A stretch of DNA of 38,901 nt from Lachnospiraceae bacterium. Lineage in GTDB: Bacteria > Bacillota > Clostridia > Lachnospirales > Lachnospiraceae. Positions 23,784 through 32,910 of the stretch are shown piece by piece (position 1 is the stretch's first letter; each line of letters opens with the position of its first letter). Location of the stretch: assembly GCA_021202335.1 (NCBI GenBank), contig JAJQDE010000059.1, positions 1 to 38,901 of the forward strand, in the 5' to 3' direction. The notes under the pieces were generated by a model. The model searched no databases. It saw nothing but the letters and a program-made list of their open reading frames with translations, and was not told where the DNA came from. Made by a program: the position numbers and the translations under genes.

Positions 23784-24316
23784 TGGCTACATGGAATTCA
23801 AGGGGGCTTCGGGGTTCGCTCCTTGAGGAAATGATAAATATGACAAATGAAAAATACCGTCAAAACAAGCTTGCGCTGATACAGAAGGTTCCTACACCTA
23901 TTACCCCGATTGCCATTGACAAAATCACAAGGCACATCACGCTTGCGTATTTTGACCAAAAAAGTACGGTTGACTACATAGGCGCAGTACAGGGAATACC
24001 TGTATGCTTTGACGCAAAGGAATGTGCTGTCGACACGTTTGCGCTGCAAAACATACACCGGCATCAGGTGGAGTTCATGCGTGACTTTGACCGGCAGGAC
24101 GGAATTGCTTTCTTTCTTATTTATTATACGTCAAGAGATGTGCTGTACTATATGGGTATCAGGGAGTTTAATGCCTTTTGGGACCGAATGGAGAATGGCG
24201 GCAGGAAAAGCTTCCGCTTTGACGAATTAAGGGAGGAGCATTTTTTCAAAACGAGAGGCGGTCAGATGGTTCCATACCTTGATATGATACAGCTTGAATT
24301 AAATGAGAGAGGTTGA
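23783..24316 (+). CDS. recU: Holliday junction resolvase RecU
   Basis: 177 residues. Family pattern is clear: NSRGLRGSLLEEMINMTNEKYRQN, KVPTPITPI, then the nuclease core STVDYIGAVQGIPVCFDAKE (Asp and E/K of the fold) and NIHRHQVEFMRDFDRQDGIAFFLI. RecU resolves Holliday junctions with RuvAB in Firmicutes. It is usually next to pbp1; here it follows a pseudouridine synthase and starts inside its stop codon. Confidence 0.92.
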   Translation: MATWNSRGLRGSLLEEMINMTNEKYRQNKLALIQKVPTPITPIAIDKITRHITLAYFDQKSTVDYIGAVQGIPVCFDAKECAVDTFALQNIHRHQVEFMRDFDRQDGIAFFLIYYTSRDVLYYMGIREFNAFWDRMENGGRKSFRFDELREEHFFKTRGGQMVPYLDMIQLELNERG

Positions 24317-24321
24317 CAAGG

Positions 24322-24350
24322 TTGACACTCCTTACAAAAAAGTGTAATAT
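24322..24350 (+). promoter_or_regulatory. promoter of the histidine operon
   Basis: TTGACA (24322-24327), 17 bases, TAATAT (24345-24350). Near-consensus. Confidence 0.9.
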
Positions 24351-24353
24351 TTT

Positions 24354-24368
24354 AACGTATCATACGTT
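24354..24368 (+). promoter_or_regulatory. palindrome at the predicted start site of the his operon
   Basis: AACGTAT C ATACGTT, a perfect 7-bp inverted repeat around one base, sitting where transcription should start (about 24357). This is a typical repressor position. TrpR-type HisR/YerC regulators control his genes in Firmicutes; the link here is inference. No T-box is seen. Confidence 0.6.
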
Positions 24369-24391
24369 TGAAAAAGAGAAATGAGGAAATT

Positions 24392-25573
24392 ATGGATTAT
24401 AGGGGAAAACGGCTTGTACACACGCCCGAGGGAGTGCGGGACATATATGGAAAGGAATACGCCAATAAGCAGAACATTCAAAGACTTTTCGGCGATAAGC
24501 TTCACAGCTTCGGATATCAGGATATCCAAACGCCGACCTTTGAATTTTTTGATGTATTCAGTCTTGAGATAGGGACAACCCCTTCAAAGGAGCTGTATAA
24601 ATTTTTCGACAAGGAAGGCAATACGCTTGTACTGCGGCCTGATTTTACGCCCTCCATTGCAAGGTGCGCGGCAAAATATTTTATGGACGAAACAATTCCA
24701 CTTAGATTTTCCTATGCCGGTAATAATTTTATCAACACCGGCAATCTTCAGGGAAAGCTCAAGGAAACAACGCAGATGGGTGCGGAGCTTATCGGAGATG
24801 CCTCGCCCGAGGCGGACGCGGAAATCATAGCAATGCTGGTGGAGGCGCTCTTAAACGCGGGGCTTAAGGATTTTCAGGTTTCCGTGGGACAGATTGACTA
24901 TTTTAAAGGGCTTTGCGCGCAGGCGGAGCTTGATAAGGAAACCGAGCTTGAGCTGCGGGAATTTATCTCTATCAGAAACGACTTTGGCGCGCAAAAGCTT
25001 TTGGAGAGCAAACGGCTTTCGGAAGAAAGCATCACGGCGCTTCTGAGCGTGAACGGGCTTTTCGGCTCATATGATATCCTTGACAAGGCATTGGAATACG
25101 CGGGAAATCCCCGTTCCATCAGTGCGGTTGAGCGTTTGAAGAGGGTGTATGAGCTGCTGAAAATATATGGTGTGGAGAAATATATCTCCTTTGACCTTGC
25201 CATGGTGAGCAAATATCATTATTATACCGGCGTTATTTTCAGCGCATATACCTATCAGGCGGGGAGCGCCATCGCCAAGGGCGGAAGATATGACAATCTT
25301 CTTGAGAAGTTTGGAAAGCCGTCGCCTGCAACGGGATTTGTTGTCATCATAGACGACCTTGTGACCGCTCTTACAAGGCAAAAGCTGTGCCCGGAGCTTG
25401 AAAACAAAAACATATTATTGGTGTATGAGGGAGATATCGCAAACGCGATAAAGGAAGCAAAGACATATCGCGACAAGGGCTATCGGGCAACACTGATGAA
25501 GCTGGAAAAGGACAGACACAGCTATGAGAAGTTTGCCGGGGAAAATAATTTTTCACGGGTAATATTTATATAG
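24392..25573 (+). CDS. hisZ: ATP phosphoribosyltransferase regulatory subunit HisZ
   Basis: 393 residues from ATG at 24392. A histidyl-tRNA synthetase-like catalytic fold without tRNA-binding end: HTPEGVRDIYGKEYANKQNIQ, LRPDFTPSIAR, and YYTGVIFSAY...AKGGRYDNLLEKFG. HisZ forms a hetero-octamer with the short HisG and gives histidine feedback inhibition. It is first in the operon, right behind the promoter, and hisG follows. Confidence 0.95.
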   Translation: MDYRGKRLVHTPEGVRDIYGKEYANKQNIQRLFGDKLHSFGYQDIQTPTFEFFDVFSLEIGTTPSKELYKFFDKEGNTLVLRPDFTPSIARCAAKYFMDETIPLRFSYAGNNFINTGNLQGKLKETTQMGAELIGDASPEADAEIIAMLVEALLNAGLKDFQVSVGQIDYFKGLCAQAELDKETELELREFISIRNDFGAQKLLESKRLSEESITALLSVNGLFGSYDILDKALEYAGNPRSISAVERLKRVYELLKIYGVEKYISFDLAMVSKYHYYTGVIFSAYTYQAGSAIAKGGRYDNLLEKFGKPSPATGFVVIIDDLVTALTRQKLCPELENKNILLVYEGDIANAIKEAKTYRDKGYRATLMKLEKDRHSYEKFAGENNFSRVIFI

Positions 25574-25597
25574 ATTAGGCAGGAACGGGGGATTAAG

Positions 25598-26254
25598 ATG
25601 GATAATGTGACCAATGAGGAGAGGTATCTTACCTTTGCTTTGGGAAAGGGAAGGCTTGCAAGCAAAACGCTGGAGCTGCTTGAAAAAATCGGAATTACAT
25701 GTGAGGAAATGAAGGACAAGGATTCCAGAAAGCTTATTTTTGTGAATGAGGAACAAAAAATTAAAATTTTTTTGGCAAAGGGTCCCGACGTACCGACTTA
25801 TGTGGAGTATGGCGCAGCCGATATCGGCGTTGTAGGCAGCGACACCATTATGGAAGAGAACAGAAGGGTATATGAGGTGCTTGATTTAGGCTTTGGAAAT
25901 TGCCGTATGTGCGTGTGCGGTCCGGCAGAATCGAAAGAGCTGCTCCGGCACCGTGAAATGATACGCGTTGCAAGCAAATATCCAAAGATTGCAAAGGACT
26001 ATTTCTACAACCAAAAGCATCAAACGGTTGATATTATAAAGCTGAACGGTTCAGTCGAGCTGGGACCGATTGTCGGGCTGAGCGATGTGATTGTTGACAT
26101 AGTGGAAACAGGCTCGACTCTGCGTGAAAACGGACTTGAGGTTCTTGAAGAAATATGCCCTGTTTCCGCGCGCATGATTGTCAATCAGGTCAGCCTGAAA
26201 ATGGAAGCGGACAGGATTAAGAAGTTACTTCAGGCACTTAAGGAGAAAGAGTGA
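25598..26254 (+). CDS. hisG: ATP phosphoribosyltransferase catalytic subunit HisG (short form)
   Basis: 218 residues, the short form that lacks the C-terminal regulatory domain and needs HisZ, which is encoded just upstream. YLTFALGKGRLASKTLELL opens the fold; DVPTYVEYGAADIGVVGSD and ELGPIVGLSDVIVDIVETGSTLRENGL are the substrate loops. It makes phosphoribosyl-ATP, the first step of histidine synthesis. Start follows GGGGGA. Confidence 0.96.
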   Translation: MDNVTNEERYLTFALGKGRLASKTLELLEKIGITCEEMKDKDSRKLIFVNEEQKIKIFLAKGPDVPTYVEYGAADIGVVGSDTIMEENRRVYEVLDLGFGNCRMCVCGPAESKELLRHREMIRVASKYPKIAKDYFYNQKHQTVDIIKLNGSVELGPIVGLSDVIVDIVETGSTLRENGLEVLEEICPVSARMIVNQVSLKMEADRIKKLLQALKEKE

Positions 26255-27561
26255 AAAATATGAGAATTGTTAATCTGACAAATGAAACGAAAAAAAATCT
26301 TCTTGAAAATCTTCTGAAAAGGAGCACGAACGACTACGGCGAATATGAAAAGACCGTGGCGGATATCATAGAAAATGTCAAGGCAAACAAGGAAGCTGCG
26401 ATTTTTGAATATGCCATGAAATTTGACAAGTGTGAGCTTACTAAAGAAAATTTTGAGGTTACAAGGGCAGAAATTGACGAGGCTTATGAACAGCTTGACG
26501 ATAACTTCATAAGAGTTATGAAGGACTCTGCCGCAAATATCCGCGTATATCACGAAAAGCAGAAGCGCACAGGCTGGTTTGACGCAAAGGAGGACGGAAC
26601 GATACTCGGGCAGAAAATCACTCCCATGCAGAAGGTCGGTGTGTATGTGCCGGGAGGAAAGGCCGCTTATCCCTCAACCACGCTTATGAATGTAGTGCCG
26701 GCAAAGGTGGCGGGCGTTCCGAACATTATTATGACGACTCCCGCGGGAGCGGACGGAAAGGTAAATCCGGCTACGCTTGCAGCCGCGGATATCGCCGGTG
26801 TCGACAGAATATTCAAGACAGGCGGAGCACAGGCAATTGCAGCATTGGCATATGGAACGGATATGATTCCTAAGGTTGACAAAATCGTGGGGCCGGGAAA
26901 TATTTTTGTGGCGCTTGCAAAGAGAGCTGTTTTCGGGCATGTAAGCATTGACTCCGTTGCCGGTCCTTCAGAAATCCTTGTGCTTGCGGACGAAAGCGCA
27001 ACGCCACGGTATGTCGCGGCGGATTTGCTTTCGCAGGCGGAGCACGATGAGCTTGCCTCCGCAATCCTCATTACCACAAGCCCGGAGCTTGCCGAAAGGG
27101 TTTCCAACGAGGTAGAGGCGTTTGTCGAGAGGCTTGAGCGGAAGGATATCATACGCAAATCGCTTGACAACTATGGCTATATTCTTGTGGCGCAGGATAT
27201 GGAGATGGCGATTGACGCCGCAAACGAGATTGCGTCGGAGCACCTTGAAATCCTCACAAAAAATCCGTTTGACACGATGACAAAAATCCGGAATGCGGGC
27301 GCAATTTTCCTCGGCGAATATTCATCAGAGCCGCTTGGTGATTATTATGCGGGACCAAACCATGTGCTTCCCACAAACGGAACGGCGAAATTCTTTTCGC
27401 CGCTTAATGTCGACGACTACAAAAAAAAATCAAGCATCATTTCTTATTCCAAAGAGGCGCTTGAACGTGTACACGAGGATATTGAGCTTTTCGCGCAAAA
27501 GGAAGGTCTGACGGCACATGCAAATTCAATACGCGTAAGATTTGAGGAAAAAGCACGGTAA
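26251..27561 (+). CDS. hisD: histidinol dehydrogenase
   Basis: 436 residues. Start is GTG at 26251, 5 bases after AGGAG and overlapping the hisG stop; ATG at 26260 is an alternative but lies 14 bases from that site. Family motifs: MQKVGVYVPGGKAAYPSTTLMNVVPAKVAGV, KIVGPGNIFVALAKR, SIDSVAGPSEILVLAD, SQAEHDELASAI and PNHVLPTNGTAKFFSPL. It performs the last two steps of histidine synthesis, histidinol to histidine. Confidence 0.96.
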   Translation: MKNMRIVNLTNETKKNLLENLLKRSTNDYGEYEKTVADIIENVKANKEAAIFEYAMKFDKCELTKENFEVTRAEIDEAYEQLDDNFIRVMKDSAANIRVYHEKQKRTGWFDAKEDGTILGQKITPMQKVGVYVPGGKAAYPSTTLMNVVPAKVAGVPNIIMTTPAGADGKVNPATLAAADIAGVDRIFKTGGAQAIAALAYGTDMIPKVDKIVGPGNIFVALAKRAVFGHVSIDSVAGPSEILVLADESATPRYVAADLLSQAEHDELASAILITTSPELAERVSNEVEAFVERLERKDIIRKSLDNYGYILVAQDMEMAIDAANEIASEHLEILTKNPFDTMTKIRNAGAIFLGEYSSEPLGDYYAGPNHVLPTNGTAKFFSPLNVDDYKKKSSIISYSKEALERVHEDIELFAQKEGLTAHANSIRVRFEEKAR

Positions 27562-27605
27562 AATAACAGCTTTGGAATATAAGTAAAATCAAATGGAGGC
27601 AGGGC

Positions 27606-28193
27606 ATGGGCAGAAATGCAAAGGTAAAAAGAGTCACAAAGGAAACGGATATTGCAATAAGGATGGAGCTTGACGGAGAGGGAAAATCAGGCGTTGACAC
27701 CGGCATCGGATTTTTTGATCACATGCTTGAGGGCTTTTCCAAACACGGCTTTTTTGACCTTGACGTAAAGGTGAAGGGCGATTTGGAGGTGGACGGGCAT
27801 CATACGGTTGAGGATGCCGGAATTGTGCTCGGAAACGCCATCAGGGAAGCCGTCGGCGATAAAAAGGGCATTAAACGCTACGGCTGGTTTGTTCTTCCGA
27901 TGGACGATGCGCTTGCGCTGTGCGCCGTGGATTTGTGCGGCAGACCTTATCTGCAGTTTGACTGTAATTTCCCTAATGATATGGTCGGCGATTTTGACAC
28001 CTCGCTTGTAAAAGAATTTTTTTATGCCGTTTCGTACAGCGCCGCGATGAACATCCATATTAAGATGCTGAGCGGCGAAAACAGCCACCATATGGCGGAG
28101 GCGATTTTCAAGGCGTTTGCAAAAGCGCTCGATATGGCGACGTCGTATGACGACAGAATCAGCGATGTGCTTTCCACCAAAGGAAGCCTTTGA
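27606..28193 (+). CDS. hisB: imidazoleglycerol-phosphate dehydratase
   Basis: 195 residues, the single-function form. GIGFFDHMLEGFSKHGFFD, DGHHTVEDAGIVLGNAI and SGENSHHMAEAIFKAFAKAL are the manganese-binding His-rich motifs. Start follows GGAGG. The remaining his genes (hisC, hisH, hisA, hisF, hisI) are not in the window, so the operon is split in this genome or continues elsewhere. Confidence 0.96.
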   Translation: MGRNAKVKRVTKETDIAIRMELDGEGKSGVDTGIGFFDHMLEGFSKHGFFDLDVKVKGDLEVDGHHTVEDAGIVLGNAIREAVGDKKGIKRYGWFVLPMDDALALCAVDLCGRPYLQFDCNFPNDMVGDFDTSLVKEFFYAVSYSAAMNIHIKMLSGENSHHMAEAIFKAFAKALDMATSYDDRISDVLSTKGSL

Positions 28194-28212
28194 TAAAAAA
28201 ATGAGGTAATAT

Positions 28213-30099
28213 ATGAGAAAATTAGCTTTGAGCGATGATATATTGCTGAAAATAGAAAAGCCTGCGCGTTATATCGGCAATGAAATAAACAGCGTTGTAA
28301 AGGCGAAGGACAGCGTAGACATCAGATTTGCAATGTGCTTTCCCGATGTCTATGAGATTGGAATGTCACATCTTGGAATACAGATTTTATACGATATGCT
28401 GAACCGTTTTGAGGATACGTGGTGTGAGCGCGTATATTCTCCATGGCCTGATTTGGATTCCGTTATGAGAGAAAAGGGGATTCCTCTTTTTGCATTAGAG
28501 TCGCAGGAGCCGATAAAGGATTTTGACTTTCTTGGCATCACCATACAGTACGAAATGTGCTATACGAATATCCTGCAAGTCCTTGATTTGTCGGGAATTC
28601 CGCTGCTTGCCGCGGAGCGCACATGGGAGCATCCGATTGTCATTGGCGGCGGTCCGTGTACCTACAACCCGGAACCGATTGCGGACTTTTTTGATATTTT
28701 CTATATCGGAGAGGGCGAAACGCAGTACAGACCGCTGCTTGATTTATATAAAAAATGCCGCGCGGAAGGCTGCACAAGATACGAATTTCTGATCAGAGCC
28801 GCAAGTCTGCCGGGAATGTATGTGCCGCAGCTATATGAGGCATCTTACAATAACGACATGACAATAAAGGCATTCACGCCCTTAGTTGACGGGATTCCCA
28901 CAACGATTACCAAAGAGCTTGTGGCGGATATGTCAAACACGACCTATCCCGAAAAGCCGGTGGTGCCGTTTATCAAGTGTACACAGGACAGAGTTGTGCT
29001 TGAAATTCAGCGCGGCTGCATAAGAGGCTGCCGCTTTTGCCAGGCGGGGCAGCTGTACCGTCCGGTCAGAGAACGCGATGTGGACATGCTTAAGGAATAC
29101 GCCGTAAAAATGCTTGACAATACGGGATATGAGGAAATCTCACTAAGCTCCTTAAGCTCCAGTGATTACTCAAGGCTTGAGGAGCTTGTTAATTTCCTGA
29201 TTGAAAGCTGCAATGAAAAAAAGGTTAATATATCTCTGCCGTCGCTTCGTATAGACGCCTTTTCGCTTGATGTGATGGAGAAGGTGCAGGACGTGAAAAA
29301 GAGCAGCCTCACCTTTGCACCGGAAGCGGGAAGTCAGCGCCTCAGAAATGTTATTAACAAGGGCTTGACTGAAGAAGTCATTTTGGAAGGGGCAACACTT
29401 GCCTTTAAAGGCGGCTGGAACAGGGTCAAGCTGTACTTTATGCTTGGGCTTCCTACGGAAACAGAGGAGGACATCAGGGGCATAGCAGAGCTTTCCAACA
29501 AAATTGCGATGGCATATTATGATACGGTGCCAAAGGAAAAGCGGCTGGGAAAGGTTCAGATTGTGGCGAGCACATCCTTTTTTATCCCCAAACCGTTTAC
29601 GCCGTTTCAGTGGGCTGCGCAGTGTACGAAGGAGCAGTTTTTAGAGAAAGCCTATATTACGAAACGGGCAGTTTTGGAGCAGCTTAATCAAAAGAGTATA
29701 AAATATAACTGGCATGAGGCTGACGCGAGCGTTATGGAGGGTATTCTTGCCCGTGGGGACAGGCGTCTGTGCGTGCCCATTTTGAAGGCGTACAAAAAGG
29801 GCTGTATCTTTGACGCCTGGGGTGAATATTACAAGCATGACGTATGGCTTGAAACCTTTGAGGAATGTGGGATTGACATTTCCTTTTATACGACGAGGGA
29901 GCGCAGCCTTGACGAAATATTTCCGTGGGATTTTATTGACTGCGGGGTCACTAAGGAATTTCTAAAACGTGAATGGCAAAATGCTTTGAATGAGCGCGTG
30001 ACAAAGAACTGTAAGCAGCAGTGCAACGGCTGCGGAGCGTCGGAATTTCAGTGCGGTATATGCGTTCTTCCGCGTGCGGCTGAAACGGAGTCCGCGTAA
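28213..30099 (+). CDS. B12-binding-type radical SAM protein (TIGR03960-like)
   Basis: 628 residues. An N-terminal domain of the B12-binding type (VDIRFAMCFPDVYEIGMSHLG, then VIGGGPCTYNPEPIADFFD) precedes a radical SAM domain with CIRGCRFC: C269, C273, C276 bind the iron-sulfur cluster. The C-terminus has a second Cys-rich group, CKQQCNGCGASEFQCGIC, which may hold another metal cluster. The DUF2344 gene that follows is fused to it in some clostridia, so the two act together. The reaction is not established; a link to RNA or ribosome metabolism is suggested by neighbours. Confidence 0.88.
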   Translation: MRKLALSDDILLKIEKPARYIGNEINSVVKAKDSVDIRFAMCFPDVYEIGMSHLGIQILYDMLNRFEDTWCERVYSPWPDLDSVMREKGIPLFALESQEPIKDFDFLGITIQYEMCYTNILQVLDLSGIPLLAAERTWEHPIVIGGGPCTYNPEPIADFFDIFYIGEGETQYRPLLDLYKKCRAEGCTRYEFLIRAASLPGMYVPQLYEASYNNDMTIKAFTPLVDGIPTTITKELVADMSNTTYPEKPVVPFIKCTQDRVVLEIQRGCIRGCRFCQAGQLYRPVRERDVDMLKEYAVKMLDNTGYEEISLSSLSSSDYSRLEELVNFLIESCNEKKVNISLPSLRIDAFSLDVMEKVQDVKKSSLTFAPEAGSQRLRNVINKGLTEEVILEGATLAFKGGWNRVKLYFMLGLPTETEEDIRGIAELSNKIAMAYYDTVPKEKRLGKVQIVASTSFFIPKPFTPFQWAAQCTKEQFLEKAYITKRAVLEQLNQKSIKYNWHEADASVMEGILARGDRRLCVPILKAYKKGCIFDAWGEYYKHDVWLETFEECGIDISFYTTRERSLDEIFPWDFIDCGVTKEFLKREWQNALNERVTKNCKQQCNGCGASEFQCGICVLPRAAETESA

Positions 30100-30149
30100 T
30101 GCCATTTGCACAAACATTGCTTTATGCACAAATAGCAGTGCAGAAATGA
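30099..30149 (+). CDS. 16-residue leader open frame before the DUF2344 gene
   Basis: ATG overlaps the radical SAM stop (TAATG) and the frame ends 8 bases before the DUF2344 start. Peptide MPFAQTLLYAQIAVQK; its end matches the leader peptide at 21303-21392. It could couple translation across the gap or be a by-product of the repeat. Confidence 0.3.
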   Translation: MPFAQTLLYAQIAVQK

Positions 30150-30150
30150 G
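30106..30150 (+). repeat. 45-bp dispersed leader repeat, copy B
   Basis: Second copy of 21349-21393, with 4 substitutions. TGCCATTTG (30100-30108) can pair with CAAATAGCA (30129-30137), giving a hairpin. The end GAAATGAGA is just before the DUF2344 start. Confidence 0.7.
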
Positions 30151-30157
30151 ATAATAT

Positions 30158-30865
30158 ATGAAGCTAAGAATAAAATTTTCAAAGCATGGCGCGCTGAAGT
30201 TTATCGGACATCTTGACGTTATGCGTTATTTTCAGAAGGCAATAAGGCGGGCCGGTATTGACATAGCTTATTCTGCGGGATTCAGCCCGCATCAGATTAT
30301 GTCGTTTGCCGCACCGCTTGGCGTTGGGCTTGAGAGCAACGGTGAATACATGGATATAGAGGTAAATTCCCTTACAAGCGCAAAGGAATTTACGGAAGCG
30401 CTGAACGCTCAAATGGCGGAGGGCATAGAAGTTTTGGAGGTAAGGCTGCTTCCCGACAATGCCGCTAACGCAATGGCAAGTGTCGCTGCAGCGCGATATA
30501 CCATTGCGTTCCGGCAGGAATGTCAGCCGAAATTTTTGACCTCGCAGGTCATTGATGACTATATGGGTCAGGAACGGATTGTTGTCACGAAAAAAACAAA
30601 AAGAGGCGAAGCCACCTTTGATATGAAGCCTTTTATTTATGCCTGTGCATTTGACGATGCCACAAAAACCATAAGCCTTACGGTAGACGCAAGCAGCTCC
30701 GGCAATATAAAGCCGGCGCTTGTTCTGCGGGCTTTGTATGAGCACAATAACGAACCGTTTGACGAATATGCGCTTCTGATTACCAGAGAGGAAACATACC
30801 TCAACGCAGGCACGCAGGAGCAGATAAAGCTTGAGCCGCTTGGATCTATCGGGAGTGTGTATTGA
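30158..30865 (+). CDS. DUF2344 (TIGR03936) protein, partner of radical SAM
   Basis: 235 residues. LRIKFSKHGALKFIGHLDVMRYFQKAIRRAGIDIAYSAGFSPHQIMSFAAPLGVG is the standard opening of the family. It follows the TIGR03960-like radical SAM gene, as in nearly all genomes that have both, and precedes RNase G. Function unknown; it is probably a subunit or substrate adaptor of the radical SAM protein. Confidence 0.9.
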   Translation: MKLRIKFSKHGALKFIGHLDVMRYFQKAIRRAGIDIAYSAGFSPHQIMSFAAPLGVGLESNGEYMDIEVNSLTSAKEFTEALNAQMAEGIEVLEVRLLPDNAANAMASVAAARYTIAFRQECQPKFLTSQVIDDYMGQERIVVTKKTKRGEATFDMKPFIYACAFDDATKTISLTVDASSSGNIKPALVLRALYEHNNEPFDEYALLITREETYLNAGTQEQIKLEPLGSIGSVY

Positions 30866-30866
30866 A

Positions 30867-32057
30867 ATGTCTGATAACCGTTACGTACTTACGAAATATA
30901 GGGGAGGAGTGCTTGCCTTTTCCATTAATATGCTGAATAACCGGCTTGAAACCGTATGCTTTTATAAAGGTGATGAAGTTAATGCCGCAAACATAGGTGA
31001 TATTTATACGGCTAAGGTCACTCACGTGGCGAAGGGAATGAATGCCGCGTTTATCAGCTATGGCAAGGAACGGCGCGGATATCTCCCGCTTGATACCAGG
31101 TTTGAGCCTGTGCTTATCAATCGTAAATATGACGGACGTATTAAGGAGGGGGATGAGGTTCTTGTCAGGCTCGATAAGGAGGCTGTACGCACAAAGGAGC
31201 CTGTGTTTTCCTTTCAATTGTCGCTTACCGGTAAATATTGTGTTGTCACAAACGAAAAAAAAGGCAGGGGCGTATCAAAAAAATGTCCTTTGGATATGCG
31301 CGAAAAGCTCAAGGCGGCAATCCCCGGTGATATTGAGTACAGCGTGGTAGTGCGTACAAATGCGGCTGCGCTTAAGGACACGGACATTCTCACTGACGAA
31401 TGTGTCAGGCTGTCCGGGCGGCTGACAACGATTTTAAATGACGGCGTGCATCGCACCTGCGGCAGCCTGGTCTGGCGTGCGCCTTCCGCGTATCTGTTGC
31501 CTCTGCGTGATAATCATTCCTTCACCTATGACCGCATTGTGACCGACGATGAGGGGCTTTTTGAGGAGCTTTCGGAATTTTTGCCGGCATATGCGCCTGA
31601 TTTGCTCGAAAAGCTTTCGATGTATCAGGATGCATCTTATCCGCTTGAAAAGCTTTACAGTGTTGACACAAAAATAAATGAGCTGCTTGGCAGAAGGGTA
31701 TGGCTGAAATCCGGCGCATATCTCATAATCGATAAAACAGAGGCAATGTATGTGGCGGACATAAATTCCGGCAAAAACATTTCCAAAAAAGAAAACAGTC
31801 AATATATATATGAGATAAACCTTGAAGCGGCGGCAGAGCTGATGCGTCAGATACGCCTGCGGAATCTTACCGGTATCATTGTTGCAGACTTTATTAATAT
31901 GGAGGACAGCCGGCACAAGGAGCAGCTTATGAATGAGCTGAAGCGGCTTGCAAGAGAGGATAGTGTTCCGACTACGGTTGTCGACATGACTGCGCTCGAT
32001 TTGGTTGAAATCACTCGAAAAAAAACGCTCAAGTCGCTGCAGGAGCAGTTTGAATGA
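30867..32057 (+). CDS. rng: ribonuclease E/G family protein
   Basis: 396 residues from ATG at 30867, one base after the DUF2344 stop, with only a weak GGGAG upstream. S1 domain near residues 38-110 (GDIYTAKVTHVAKGMNAAFISYGKERRGYLPL), then the catalytic part: YVADINSGKN and GIIVADFINMED with the metal-binding acids, followed by LDLVEITRKKTLKSL. The protein stops there and has no CPxC zinc link, which in E. coli RNase E joins the dimers. It would cut 5'-monophosphorylated RNA. Its position before rplU is conserved in Lachnospiraceae-like genomes. Confidence 0.92.
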   Translation: MSDNRYVLTKYRGGVLAFSINMLNNRLETVCFYKGDEVNAANIGDIYTAKVTHVAKGMNAAFISYGKERRGYLPLDTRFEPVLINRKYDGRIKEGDEVLVRLDKEAVRTKEPVFSFQLSLTGKYCVVTNEKKGRGVSKKCPLDMREKLKAAIPGDIEYSVVVRTNAAALKDTDILTDECVRLSGRLTTILNDGVHRTCGSLVWRAPSAYLLPLRDNHSFTYDRIVTDDEGLFEELSEFLPAYAPDLLEKLSMYQDASYPLEKLYSVDTKINELLGRRVWLKSGAYLIIDKTEAMYVADINSGKNISKKENSQYIYEINLEAAAELMRQIRLRNLTGIIVADFINMEDSRHKEQLMNELKRLAREDSVPTTVVDMTALDLVEITRKKTLKSLQEQFE

Positions 32058-32113
32058 TAAAAGACAGAAGGGCTTAGCCGTTATATTTGCGGCTGAAAGT
32101 TGATATTTGGGTA

Positions 32114-32142
32114 TTGACTTTTTGGAAAAGCAATGTTAATAT
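32114..32142 (+). promoter_or_regulatory. promoter of rplU-prp-rpmA
   Basis: TTGACT (32114-32119), 17 bases, TAATAT (32137-32142). Near-consensus. Confidence 0.85.
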
Positions 32143-32215
32143 TTATGAGTATGCCGCATAATTCGGTTTAAGTGCAGATTATCTGCCACCAAAGTTAGCG
32201 AGTAAATTTTTAGGA
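32143..32215 (+). promoter_or_regulatory. possible L21 leader (ribosomal protein autoregulation)
   Basis: About 75 bases of leader with a perfect GCAGAT T ATCTGC hairpin (32176-32188), flanked by AGT and CACC, then a purine-rich stretch before the AGGAGG site. Firmicutes rplU leaders have such a structure (L21 leader family). Identification is from memory of the family and moderate. Confidence 0.5.
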
Positions 32216-32223
32216 GGTGCAAT

Positions 32224-32529
32224 ATGTACGCAATTATTGCAACAGGTGGAAAGCAGTACAAGGTTTCCGAAGGAGATGTTATCAAGGTAGAGAAGCTTGA
32301 TACGGAAGTAGGAAATGTTGTAACCTTTGACAATGTGATTGCCGTAAGCAATGATTCCCTTAAGGTAGGCGCAGACGTAGCAGACGCAACTGTTTCAGCA
32401 ACGGTTATGGAGCAGGGCAAATACAGAAAGGTCATCGTCTACAAGTTCAAGAGAAAGACAGGCTATCACAAAAAGAATGGTCATAGACAAGCATACACTA
32501 AGGTTAAGATTGATAAAATCAACGCTTAA
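32224..32529 (+). CDS. rplU: 50S ribosomal protein L21
   Basis: 101 residues, [25 protein letters not shown]...VTFDNVI...[31 protein letters not shown]. Start follows AGGAGG. First gene of the L21-Prp-L27 group. Confidence 0.97.
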   Translation: MYAIIATGGKQYKVSEGDVIKVEKLDTEVGNVVTFDNVIAVSNDSLKVGADVADATVSATVMEQGKYRKVIVYKFKRKTGYHKKNGHRQAYTKVKIDKINA

Positions 32530-32552
32530 TAATGTTGTTTCGTTAAATAAAT

Positions 32553-32906
32553 ATGACTACGATTGTAATTTTTAAATCCAATAACAGCTACAAAGGCTTT
32601 TCCTGTATAGGTCATGCAGGATATTCTCATTCAGGAAAAGATATTGTGTGCGCATCAATCTCAGTGCTGGTGATAAACACGCTTAATGCAATTGAGAAGC
32701 TTGCCGCCGAAAATGCTGAGGTTCAAATGGATGACGGTATTATTGAATGTATTTTCCCAAATGAACTCAACGATAAGGCAAAGCTTTTGATGGATGCTAT
32801 GGTAATGGGTTTAGAGGACATTGAAAAAGGCTATGGTAAGCAGGAGAAAAAAGGCTTTTTCAGAAAAGAAAAGAATTATTTCAAGCTTATAATCAAGGAG
32901 GTGTAA
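32553..32906 (+). CDS. prp: ribosomal-processing cysteine protease Prp (YsxB)
   Basis: 117 residues. [18 protein letters not shown] carries the His (H21) and Cys (C33) of the Prp active site. Prp removes the N-terminal extension of L27, which is the next gene and has that extension, so enzyme and substrate are adjacent. No clear ribosome binding site is seen near the ATG (TTAAATAA), unlike its neighbours. Confidence 0.95.
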   Translation: MTTIVIFKSNNSYKGFSCIGHAGYSHSGKDIVCASISVLVINTLNAIEKLAAENAEVQMDDGIIECIFPNELNDKAKLLMDAMVMGLEDIEKGYGKQEKKGFFRKEKNYFKLIIKEV

Positions 32907-32910
32907 TACC

